NCBI RefSeq assembly: GCF_010820565.1
Contig: NZ_JAAIJQ010000008.1
Span: 1-64,000 of the forward strand
Reading direction: 5' to 3'
DNA: 64,000 bases
Origin: Thiorhodococcus minor
GTDB taxonomy: Bacteria; Pseudomonadota; Gammaproteobacteria; Chromatiales; Chromatiaceae
The position numbers and the translations under genes are program-made. Each line of letters opens with the position of its first letter. The first letter of the stretch is position 1. The notes below the pieces were generated by a model. That model did not search any database. It saw only the letters and a list, made by a program, of their open reading frames with translations, and had not been told where the DNA came from. Of this stretch, positions 35,585 to 43,529 are shown piece after piece.

Positions 35585-37198
35585 CTACTCACTCCGCCGC
35601 CAGAGCAGGCAGGTGCCGGGCGCGTCATCCTCGATGAAGCCGTAATGGCGCCCCATCCAGTAGGCCATCAGATAGTCCACGCCGCCATAGGCCTGGTTGG
35701 GGGTGCCGGCGTCGACCAGCTTCCAGGGCTGCCGCTCCCAGGTGAAGGAGGCTGGCACGCGCTCGTCGACATTCACCGCAACCGCCGAGATACCCTCGCA
35801 CTGCTCGCTCTCCGGGTAGATGCCGGTCAAGTCACGGGGCAGCGCCAGATTGGGTGCGGTGGGGAAGCGCGCGAGCTGATCCGCGTGGAAATCGGCAACC
35901 GACTGCACATCGTCTTCCGCCGCGGCTTGAGAGGCGTAGATGAAGGCGAAGAAGACGTTTTTGTGATCCTTCACTTCCTCCCACATGGCGTCGCGCAGCA
36001 CCTCGCGCTGCAGTCTGAGCTTCCTCGCCGGGTCTTGCTCCAGGCGGATCCAGCTGTAGAGCGGCATGAAGCCGATGTTCAGCCCGAAATAGCCATCGTC
36101 GCAGCGGTTGGTGTTGCGCCAGCCCGAGGCGATATCCAGCCATTCGTCCGCGTGCTGCGCGTAGTGCTGGGCGATCGCCGCGCGCCGCTCGGCATAGTCC
36201 GGGATGCCCTCCGTGACCTGAAGCGCGACATTGAACATGGCGCCGAGCTGAATCGCTTGCGTCGGCTGGTAAATATTCGGGAAGGAGCCGAAGCCAGGGA
36301 CCTGGCGAGCCAGCTCGGCCGCATTGGGCGAGAAGAAGAGGATGCCCTCGCCCGCGGCATCGAAGGGGCTCAATGTCAGGGTCAGCGCGGGTCCGCCTTC
36401 TGGCGCGTCCGCCTGGCTGAAGACGGCGTATGGGATCTCGGCCTCGGTGCTCAGCACCCGGCCGTCGAGGATGAGCCGCACGGGCTGGCTCTCGCTGTTC
36501 ATCAGCTGCTCGACGAATTCGACCACATCCTGACGGATCAGCTCGCGCAGCGCCGGGCTCTGCGTGGCCTCGTAGGCGAAGGAGTAGCCGAGCATGACGC
36601 CCTGATACTGGTCCCGGCTGATGTTGCCGCGCCAATGCCACAGCTCACCTTCGTAGAGCACGTCACGGTGAACTTCGTCCTCGCTGTCGCTGAGAATCGC
36701 CTGGATGGGCGCCGGGCTGTCGGCGGGGGCCGCATAGCGGGCCAGGTAGCCTGGGTCGCCAGCAATATTCCACCAAAGGTGCAGCGTCTGCAGTGTCTCG
36801 TCCATCCAGCGTGCGGCATCCGGCGCTTCGTTCGTCATGAAGCGTAGCGCCTCGGAGGCCAGATAGGTGCCCGTCCAGATCGCCGAGTCACGCCGGCTGC
36901 TGTAGGCCAGCACCTCGCTCAGGGTGTCATCCGTGAACTGAGTAGCCATGACGCCCCCGGCGGGCATCATCCAAGCGTGCAGCCATCTGGTATAGTCGCG
37001 GGCCAGATTGTGCATGGCATCGCCACCAGTCGGCGGCAACGCCAGCCAGCTTTGGCTCGACGTCTCCCAAAGCTCGCAGCTCGCGTCGCTGCCCGTCGTT
37101 TCGAGCAGGCAGGTGTCGCTGCAGGGGGAGAGTACCGCCGCTTGCAGCGGAACGGAGGCCAGCATAGAGCAGAGTGTGAGATAGCGATGCCGTACCAT
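35585..37198 (-). CDS. Exported protein of unknown function (~537 aa)
   Basis: I do not recognise a named family. MVRHRYLTLCSMLASVPLQA is a signal peptide; the ATG at 37198 has GGAGGGG just upstream, while the ATG at 37210 overlaps that site. The mature protein is rich in Trp/Tyr helices (TRWLHAWMMPAGG; LWWNIAGDPGYLARYAA; SRRDSAIWTGTYLASEAL). It has four early cysteines and a Cys near the end. The helical, aromatic-rich pattern recalls alpha/alpha-toroid enzymes acting on polysaccharides. That is only an inference, weakly supported by the glycan genes next door. Confidence 0.8.
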   Translation of the reverse strand: MVRHRYLTLCSMLASVPLQAAVLSPCSDTCLLETTGSDASCELWETSSQSWLALPPTGGDAMHNLARDYTRWLHAWMMPAGGVMATQFTDDTLSEVLAYSSRRDSAIWTGTYLASEALRFMTNEAPDAARWMDETLQTLHLWWNIAGDPGYLARYAAPADSPAPIQAILSDSEDEVHRDVLYEGELWHWRGNISRDQYQGVMLGYSFAYEATQSPALRELIRQDVVEFVEQLMNSESQPVRLILDGRVLSTEAEIPYAVFSQADAPEGGPALTLTLSPFDAAGEGILFFSPNAAELARQVPGFGSFPNIYQPTQAIQLGAMFNVALQVTEGIPDYAERRAAIAQHYAQHADEWLDIASGWRNTNRCDDGYFGLNIGFMPLYSWIRLEQDPARKLRLQREVLRDAMWEEVKDHKNVFFAFIYASQAAAEDDVQSVADFHADQLARFPTAPNLALPRDLTGIYPESEQCEGISAVAVNVDERVPASFTWERQPWKLVDAGTPNQAYGGVDYLMAYWMGRHYGFIEDDAPGTCLLWRRSE

Positions 37199-37334
37199 GA
37201 TCCCCTCCATCGGTTGCGGAACAGTCGGCCCAGCTTGTTAGGCCGACGATCCAGCGAGAGCTCTAGAATTGGCGCAATTGCCTGACGTCTCCGTTGCGGA
37301 GTATAGCGCGGCCAGCCGCTCGCCTAGCGAGTCG

Positions 37335-38651
37335 ATGCCCACGCGGGAGGGCTCTGCTGGGTTGGCGGCGAAGGGGCCGGCTTGCGTTGCCGTCGACTTG
37401 ACCCCGGTCCTGCCTGGCGGAGAGAACGGTGGTGCCAGGGTCTTCGTCTTGGAGCTGCTTCGGCAGTTGTTCGCCCTGGCCCCCCAGACGCACTTCGTTC
37501 TCTTGACCCAAGCCGCATCGCACGAGCAGCTGGCCGAGCTCGATCGCCCCAATGTGACGCGACGCCTCGTCGTCGGAAAGCTGGTCGGCGGGACGTTGCG
37601 CTCGAGTCTCGTCGCGGCGGCTCGCTGGGGGCTGCCGCTGCTGCCCAAACCGCTGCGAAGATGGAGCGGTCGACTGGGCTATGGGCTGCACACCGCGCTC
37701 AAGCGGGGTGGGGCCTCGACCCGGCTCAGGCGCTGGGGTGTCGATCTGCTGTTCTGTCCTTTCACCGCACCGACCTATCGGGAGCCGGGCATCGCAACCG
37801 TCTGCGTTCTCTATGACCTGCAGTTCAAGGAGTACCCAACGTTCTTTACGGACGAAGATCTCGCCAACAGAGAGCATGCTTTCGTCGAAGCCTGTCGGCG
37901 TGCCTCTCGCATGGTTACGATCTCAGCGTACTCTCGGGCGGTGGCCCTTTCCCAGGGCTGCGCCGACCCCGAGCGTGTCGTGGCGATTCCGCTGCGTATG
38001 GCGCGCCGCTTGAGCTGTGAGCACCAGGAGTCAGGGCGCACGCTCGCAGATTTCGGTCTCGCGGCTAAGGCTTACCTCGTTTACCCGGCGAATTTCTGGC
38101 CGCACAAGAATCATGTGCGCTTGCTCGAGGCCTTTTTGCGGGCGCGGGAGCGCGGGCTGCCGACCGGAATCAAGCTGCTGTGCACCGGGGCGCCGGGGCC
38201 GGGCATGGAGGCACTGCGCGAGCGCGCGAGGGACATGGGGCTCGAGGCCGTCGTGGCTCTGCCAGGCTATGTCTCAGATGCGGATCTCGGCAATCTAATG
38301 GCTCGCTCCGCTGGGCTCGTCTTCCCCTCGCTCTACGAGGGCTTTGGACTGCCGGTTCTCGAGGCCATGGCCGCAGGCATCCCTGTCGCGTGTAGCAACT
38401 GCACCGCTTTGCCGGAAGTTGCGGGGGATGCGGCCATCTACTTCGATCCCATGTCGGCCGATGACATCGCCCAGGCCTTGATCTCCCTCGCAAAGGATCA
38501 GCGCCACAGGGCGGCTCTCCTTCGTGCCGGTCTGGCCCGCGCTCGGGATTACGAGGACGCGCGACGGATGGCGGACGACTACTGGCGCGTCTTTCAGGAG
38601 GCGGTCGCAAGCGCTCGCGCATCCGTGACTGGCTCAGCTCGAGCCGGCTAG
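37335..38651 (+). CDS. Glycosyltransferase, GT4 family
   Basis: A 438-residue GT-B transferase from the ATG at 37335; the frame is open to a TTG at 37269, so the start is uncertain. The N-terminal domain has PGGENGGARVFVLELLRQL. The sugar-nucleotide-binding C-terminal domain has YPANFWPHKNHVRLLEAF and FPSLYEGFGLPVLEAMAAG with the EX7E pair. It resembles mannosyl or rhamnosyl transferases. It heads a block with two GDP-mannose dehydratase-like genes and a GT2 enzyme. Divergent from the exported protein at 35585. Confidence 0.88.
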   Translation: MPTREGSAGLAAKGPACVAVDLTPVLPGGENGGARVFVLELLRQLFALAPQTHFVLLTQAASHEQLAELDRPNVTRRLVVGKLVGGTLRSSLVAAARWGLPLLPKPLRRWSGRLGYGLHTALKRGGASTRLRRWGVDLLFCPFTAPTYREPGIATVCVLYDLQFKEYPTFFTDEDLANREHAFVEACRRASRMVTISAYSRAVALSQGCADPERVVAIPLRMARRLSCEHQESGRTLADFGLAAKAYLVYPANFWPHKNHVRLLEAFLRARERGLPTGIKLLCTGAPGPGMEALRERARDMGLEAVVALPGYVSDADLGNLMARSAGLVFPSLYEGFGLPVLEAMAAGIPVACSNCTALPEVAGDAAIYFDPMSADDIAQALISLAKDQRHRAALLRAGLARARDYEDARRMADDYWRVFQEAVASARASVTGSARAG

Positions 38652-38862
38652 CAAGGCGAGTGCGCTATGATGAGACCTCGCAAAGCGGACGGCGCCCTGC
38701 GCGCCCGCCCATCCGTATCTCTGTGGTGAGCAGGGCGTGTCTGCTGCGCTTCGATCGGTTTCGGCGCGGACGGGGGCCGATCGCTCGTCTCGCGGGCAGT
38801 GCGGCGTCTCCTCGTACATCCGCCATCGCCGGCGGCTCTGAGCTCTTGACGGAAGAGGACTT
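38652..38862. other. Short intergenic region
   Basis: No gene or repeat is recognised. A GGAAGAGG site at its end serves the GTG start at 38863. Confidence 0.5.
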
Positions 38863-39867
38863 GTGACGAAAAAGGCATTCATCACCGGAATCACGGGTCA
38901 GGATGGATCTTACCTGACCGAGCTACTGCTCGAGCAAGGCTACGAGGTCCATGGCTCGGTGCGGCGCACCAGCACGCTCGAGAGGAGCCGTCTGGCGCAC
39001 CTCTACGCGGACCCCAGGATCTACAACGAGCGTCTGTTCTTGCATTATGCGGATCTCGACGATCCCACGACGCTGCGACGCGTCCTCGGGCGGGTCCAGC
39101 CGCAGGAGCTCTATCACCTTGCCGGACAGAGCCACGTCGGGCTGAGCTTCGAGATTCCGGAGACGACGTGCGAGTTCACCGCCATGGGAACCCTGCGCCT
39201 GCTCGAGATCGTACGTGACCTGCCGGAGCCCCCACGCTTCTTCCACGCCACCTCGAGCGAGATCTTCGGGCGGCCGGCGCATAGCCCGCAAACCGAGGAG
39301 ACGCCGATCGCACCCGTCAACCCCTACGGCTGCGCGAAGGGGTTTGCGACCCAGATGGTGCGCGTCTATCGCGAGAGCCATGGCCTCTTCATGGTGAACG
39401 GGATTCTCTACAACCATGAGTCCCCCAGGCGCGGCGAGAACTTCGTGACGCGCAAGATCTGTCGGGCCGCCGCGGCGATCAAGCTCGGGCGGCAGAAAGA
39501 GCTGTCCTTGGGTGACACCAGCGCCCAGCGTGATTGGGGGCATGCCCGCGACTATGTGCGAGGCATGTGGCTTGCGCTCACGCATGAGACCGCCGGCGAT
39601 TACGTCTTCGCGACAGGGAAGCTGCACCGTGTCCAAGATGTGATCGAAGCCGCGTTTGCCGCCGTAGACCTCGATTGGCAAGCCTTCGTGCGGTTCGATC
39701 CGCATTTTCTGCGCCCGGCGGAGCCGCTTCACCTCGTCGGCGATCCCAGCAAGGCCGAGGCGCAGCTCGGCTGGTCCGCGACGACCTCGTTCGATGCGCT
39801 CATCCGCGAAATGACCGACTTCGAGGTGCGGTCGCTCTCCAACAAAGCATCCGAAGGATCCGCTTGA
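38863..39867 (+). CDS. GDP-mannose 4,6-dehydratase-like SDR enzyme (paralog 1)
   Basis: A 334-residue extended short-chain dehydrogenase starting with GTG behind GGAAGAGG. The NADP-binding loop is [17 protein letters not shown]. The active site has ATSSEIFG and the YxxxK pair in [24 protein letters not shown] and [15 protein letters not shown] are Gmd-specific. It is about 30 residues shorter than the following Gmd and diverged from it, so it may act on another nucleotide sugar or as a 4-keto-sugar enzyme. Two base pairs separate it from gmd. Confidence 0.85.
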   Translation: MTKKAFITGITGQDGSYLTELLLEQGYEVHGSVRRTSTLERSRLAHLYADPRIYNERLFLHYADLDDPTTLRRVLGRVQPQELYHLAGQSHVGLSFEIPETTCEFTAMGTLRLLEIVRDLPEPPRFFHATSSEIFGRPAHSPQTEETPIAPVNPYGCAKGFATQMVRVYRESHGLFMVNGILYNHESPRRGENFVTRKICRAAAAIKLGRQKELSLGDTSAQRDWGHARDYVRGMWLALTHETAGDYVFATGKLHRVQDVIEAAFAAVDLDWQAFVRFDPHFLRPAEPLHLVGDPSKAEAQLGWSATTSFDALIREMTDFEVRSLSNKASEGSA

Positions 39868-39869
39868 CC

Positions 39870-40961
39870 ATGTCCAACCAGAAGACTGCTCTCATTACCG
39901 GCGTGACCGGGCAGGATGGCGCCTATCTCGCCGAGCTGCTGCTCGAGAAGGGCTATGTCGTGCACGGTATCAAGCGCCGCACGTCCCTCTTCAACACGGA
40001 TCGCATCGACCATCTCTACCAGGATCCGCACGAGCCGGACCGGCGTTTCGTGCTGCATCATGGCGACCTCACCGACTCCAGCAGTCTGATTCGCATCATC
40101 CAGCAGACGCAGCCGGACGAGATCTACAACTTGGCTGCGCAGAGTCACGTCGCGGTCTCCTTCGAAGAGCCCGAGTACACCGCCAACTCGGATGCGCTCG
40201 GGGCGCTGCGGATTCTCGAGGCGATTCGAATCCTCGGGCTCGAGAAGAAGACCCGCTTCTACCAGGCCTCGACCTCCGAGCTCTACGGCCTGGTCCAAGA
40301 AGTGCCCCAGACGGAGAAGACGCCCTTCTATCCGCGCAGTCCCTATGCCGTTGCCAAGCTCTACGCCTATTGGATCACCGTAAACTATCGCGAGGCCTAC
40401 GGCATCTACGCCTGCAACGGCATCCTGTTCAACCACGAATCGCCTATTCGGGGCGAGACCTTCGTCACCCGCAAGATCACGCGCGCGCTATCGAGGATCA
40501 AGCTCGGTCTCCAGGATTGCCTCTATCTCGGCAATCTCGACGCCAAGCGCGACTGGGGCCATGCGCGCGACTATGTCGAAATGCAGTGGCTGATGCTCCA
40601 ACAGGAGCGGCCCGAGGATTTCGTCATCGCGACCGGGGTGCAATACAGCGTCCGCGACTTCGTCGAGGCCGCCGCGCGCGAGCTTGGGATGTCGATGACC
40701 TGGTCCGGGCAAGGAGTCGAGGAGATCGGCACCGACGACCAGGGCAAGGTCATCGTCCAAGTCGATCCTCGCTACTTCAGGCCCACCGAGGTGGAGACCC
40801 TGCTCGGCGATCCCTCCAAGGCGCGCGAGAAGCTCGGGTGGGTGCCCAAAATCAGCTTCCAGAAGCTCGTCAAGGAGATGGTGCGCGAAGATCTCAAGGC
40901 GACTGAGCGCGACGAGCTGGTCAAGCAGCACGGCTTCAAGGCGTTCGATCGTCACGAGTAG
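39870..40961 (+). CDS. gmd: GDP-mannose 4,6-dehydratase
   Basis: A 363-residue enzyme converting GDP-mannose to GDP-4-keto-6-deoxymannose, precursor of rhamnose, fucose or perosamine units. Motifs are [27 protein letters not shown], YxxxK in [28 protein letters not shown] and [14 protein letters not shown]. Length and sequence are those of canonical Gmd. An earlier in-frame start would overlap the previous gene extensively and is rejected. No GDP-fucose synthase or Rmd partner is seen nearby. Confidence 0.93.
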   Translation: MSNQKTALITGVTGQDGAYLAELLLEKGYVVHGIKRRTSLFNTDRIDHLYQDPHEPDRRFVLHHGDLTDSSSLIRIIQQTQPDEIYNLAAQSHVAVSFEEPEYTANSDALGALRILEAIRILGLEKKTRFYQASTSELYGLVQEVPQTEKTPFYPRSPYAVAKLYAYWITVNYREAYGIYACNGILFNHESPIRGETFVTRKITRALSRIKLGLQDCLYLGNLDAKRDWGHARDYVEMQWLMLQQERPEDFVIATGVQYSVRDFVEAAARELGMSMTWSGQGVEEIGTDDQGKVIVQVDPRYFRPTEVETLLGDPSKAREKLGWVPKISFQKLVKEMVREDLKATERDELVKQHGFKAFDRHE

Positions 40962-40965
40962 CGCG

Positions 40966-41727
40966 ATGTCGCCGGAGCCTCTCGTCACCGTCGCGGTCCC
41001 GTCCTTCAACCAGGCGCGGTACCTCGAGCTGGCGCTCGAATCCATCTTCCAGCAGGATCTTCCGCTGGAAGTCTATGTCCTAGACGGAGGATCGACCGAC
41101 GGCTCGGTCGACATCATCCGGCGTTGGGCGGACCGATTGGCAGGCTGGCGCAGTCATCCGGACGCCGGTCAGTCCGCGGCGATCAACGAGGGCATCGCCG
41201 CAGGCCGTGCGCCCTACGTTTGCTGGCTTAATAGCGATGACCTCTACCTGCCTGGCGGGCTGGCGCGCTTGCTCGGTGACCTGCGCTCTCGGCCCCATGC
41301 CGCTGGCGTTTATGGCCGAGCCTGGAATCTCAGCCAGGCTACTGGGCGTCGCCGTTCTGCGCTCGTGATGCCATTCAGCGAGTGGCTGTTTGCGCGGGTT
41401 TGCACGATCGCTCAGCCAGGCACGCTGATGCGGCGCTCGGCATGGGAAGCCGTGGGAGGTCTGGACACCAGCCTCCAGATGGCGATGGATTACGACCTCT
41501 GGTGGCGGCTCCATAAAGACTGCGGTCCCCTTTGTTTTGTCGACGCTTGGGTTGCGGTCAACCGTGAGCATGATGAGACCAAGACGCAGACCCAGCGCCG
41601 CCTCCACTATGATGAAGCCATGGGTGTCGTTCGGAAGTACTACGGGCGTGTCCCGCTGAAGTGGTGGCTGGCTCAGCCTTATGCGGTGTGGTACCGAGCC
41701 CTGGCAAACCGTTTGGTGCGGCTCTAG
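40966..41727 (+). CDS. Glycosyltransferase, GT2 family
   Basis: A 253-residue GT-A transferase starting 4 bp after gmd. The N-terminal VTVAVPSFNQARYLELALES and DGGSTDGSVDIIRRW are the nucleotide-binding elements, CWLNSDDLYLPGG carries the metal-binding DxD and MAMDYDLWWRL holds the ED/DD-type catalytic region. It is the last gene of the gmd block and likely adds one sugar of the surface glycan. Confidence 0.9.
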   Translation: MSPEPLVTVAVPSFNQARYLELALESIFQQDLPLEVYVLDGGSTDGSVDIIRRWADRLAGWRSHPDAGQSAAINEGIAAGRAPYVCWLNSDDLYLPGGLARLLGDLRSRPHAAGVYGRAWNLSQATGRRRSALVMPFSEWLFARVCTIAQPGTLMRRSAWEAVGGLDTSLQMAMDYDLWWRLHKDCGPLCFVDAWVAVNREHDETKTQTQRRLHYDEAMGVVRKYYGRVPLKWWLAQPYAVWYRALANRLVRL

Positions 41728-41781
41728 CCAGGCACGGGGAGGCGGCATTGGCTCGTTGGCGAACGGCCTCCCGATGTCTTT

Positions 41782-41964
41782 AGGCGATTTCCTGAAATGA
41801 TCCTACCCAGAACAGCGCCTCCAGTAAGATGGGCAAAGCCCCTGGCACGCCGGCGCGCATGGGGAAGACGTTTGTGGGGCGTGCCCACCCAGGTCGCTCA
41901 GGCGCCTGGACGATGGGCAAGCTGCGCTTTGTCCATCGGGGAATCTGTTTCCCGGAAATCGCCT
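41782..41964. repeat. MITE-like or structured element with nested inverted repeats
   Basis: Ends AGGCGATTTCC (41782-41792) and GGAAATCGCCT (41954-41964) are perfectly inverted. Inside, GATGGGCAAAGC (41828-41839) and GCTTTGTCCATC (41926-41937) pair with one wobble, as do GGCACGCC and GGCGTGCC (41844-41851, 41878-41885). The second GATGGGCAAG at 41912-41921 offers an alternative partner. No gene is present in 41728-42083. Confidence 0.65.
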
Positions 41965-42083
41965 TAGGTGGCGTTTCTTCGCGCTGAGGATGCGCGCTGG
42001 CTCGCGATCTCCGTGATGTCCCTCAATCATCCACCGGTAGGCTTTGGCCAGGATCCGATCATCTGAGGAGGGCTCTATCTGCT

Positions 42084-42854
42084 ATGCCGAAGTTTGTTCC
42101 CATTTCCCGTGAGAGACACGGGACAAAGCGTTGGAGACGTTTCACGTCCTATTCGTTCGCTGCGCGATCCGCGCTCGCCCAACTGGTTGCGGCTGAGCTT
42201 CCGAGAGCGGCCGTGTCCTTGCCGTTGGCATTCATCGAGCAGGGGGACGCCTATGCTCCAGTCGCGGTCTTGGGACTGGAGCCAGGCATGAATCTATTCG
42301 TGCAGGACGACGGACGTTGGGCCGGCAGCTATGTTCCCTCTGCCTTTCGCAGCCACCCTTTCAGTCTGGCCCAAGCGGATGGAGACCAGCTGGTGCTCTG
42401 CGTCGACGAAGAGAGCGGATTGTTGACGGATGGTGCCGAGGGAGAGGGCTTGTTCAGCGAGCAGGGGGAGCCAAGCGATGCTTTGGCTCAGGTCTTGGGG
42501 TTCCTCCAGGAGATCGAGCGCAACAAGGCGCCGACGCGCGCGGCCTGCGCCGAGCTTGCGAGCCATGATCTGCTTCAGCCTTGGCCGATCAAGATCAAGA
42601 CAACAGCTGGAGACCGACAAGTGGAAGGTCTCTTCAAGGTCGACGAGGGTGGCCTCGGCAAGCTCCCGGACGACGCATTCCTGCGTCTGCGAAAGTCGGG
42701 TGCTCTGCCAATGGCCTATTGCCAGTTGCTATCCATGCATCATCTCGGCGCCCTGCAACAGCTCGCGGCCGTGAAGGCCAAGGCCGCGCTCGTTCCGAAG
42801 AAGCCGGCTGCGGATCAGTTCGTGCTTCAGGACGACGATCTTCTGCATTTCTAA
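42084..42854 (+). CDS. SapC family protein
   Basis: A 256-residue protein matching the SapC family across its length: FVPISRERHGTKRWRRFTSYSFA, LPLAFIEQGDAYAPVAVLGL, SAFRSHPFSLAQADGDQLVLCVDEES and the C-terminal LPMAYCQLLSMHHLGALQQL. SapC proteins are linked to S-layer or surface-associated functions in some bacteria, but the biochemical role is unclear. It is single, between a structured intergenic region and the minus-strand DUF333-like gene. Confidence 0.87.
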   Translation: MPKFVPISRERHGTKRWRRFTSYSFAARSALAQLVAAELPRAAVSLPLAFIEQGDAYAPVAVLGLEPGMNLFVQDDGRWAGSYVPSAFRSHPFSLAQADGDQLVLCVDEESGLLTDGAEGEGLFSEQGEPSDALAQVLGFLQEIERNKAPTRAACAELASHDLLQPWPIKIKTTAGDRQVEGLFKVDEGGLGKLPDDAFLRLRKSGALPMAYCQLLSMHHLGALQQLAAVKAKAALVPKKPAADQFVLQDDDLLHF

Positions 42855-43048
42855 GGTGGACCAAAGGTGGTTTCTGGCTCTGACCATGGTGTCGGACAAT
42901 TATCTCTCGGGGGCAAAAGCGCCGCGCAGCTCACCAGCGCAGGTGCGGGGCTCGGTGGGCTTTGCAATCGCTTGTCCGGGCCTGGCTTCCGGAATGCGGA
43001 GATGCGCGAAACTGCTCCGTCCACTTTCCAGCTCCCTGTCGAGGGTGT

Positions 43049-43390
43049 CTACCGTCCTTTGCCGTTCAACCGGCAGCGGCCGCGATAGAAATCCCAGACT
43101 GGGCAGCGGCGCGCGTTGCGCGGGTTGACGCAGAGGCTGTCAGTGGGAATTCCGTTGGTGAAGCTGGGTACGACCACATACCCGGCTTCCCGGCACTTCC
43201 GCTCCGCCGGGTTTGCGAGGCCCGCAAAAGGCATTGCGGTCAGGCTGCTCGAGGACGACGGTTTCTCCTTGGGCTGGCTCGGTATTTCGTTGCTCCCAAA
43301 CCCGCTCGCGCTCAAAAAGCAAGCGCAGATCAACATGCAAATGGCGAGAGCGCCCCGCTCTGTGATCCAGGGCGGGGCGCTGGCAGTCAT
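43049..43390 (-). CDS. Small exported DUF333-like protein
   Basis: A 113-residue protein from the ATG at 43390. A hydrophobic export segment (ALAICMLICACFLSASGFG) is followed by a Ser/Pro-rich linker and a DUF333-like module. The module is NPAERKCREAGY ... DSLCVNPRNARRCPVWDFYRG with three to four cysteines. DUF333 proteins are small putative secreted or lipid-anchored proteins of unknown function. The upstream gene on this strand ends in a terminator at 43411-43440, so it probably has its own promoter. Confidence 0.68.
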   Translation of the reverse strand: MTASAPPWITERGALAICMLICACFLSASGFGSNEIPSQPKEKPSSSSSLTAMPFAGLANPAERKCREAGYVVVPSFTNGIPTDSLCVNPRNARRCPVWDFYRGRCRLNGKGR

Positions 43391-43410
43391 CTTCACAATC
43401 AACCTCGATG

Positions 43411-43440
43411 AAAAAGACCCATGCAGTGGCGGCATGGGTC
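43411..43440 (-). terminator. Intrinsic terminator of the C1 protease gene
   Basis: On the minus strand GACCCATGC (43440-43432) pairs perfectly with GCATGGGTC (43424-43416) around a 7-nt loop and is followed by TTTTT. It lies about 90 bp after the stop codon at 43530. Confidence 0.88.
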
Positions 43441-43529
43441 GAGCCTAGGGGCGCGGCCCCGTAAGTGACCATCCATGGTCTTCCATGTATCGCACCGAAG
43501 CTTCTCTAGTGCGCTGGATCCGCAACCGA

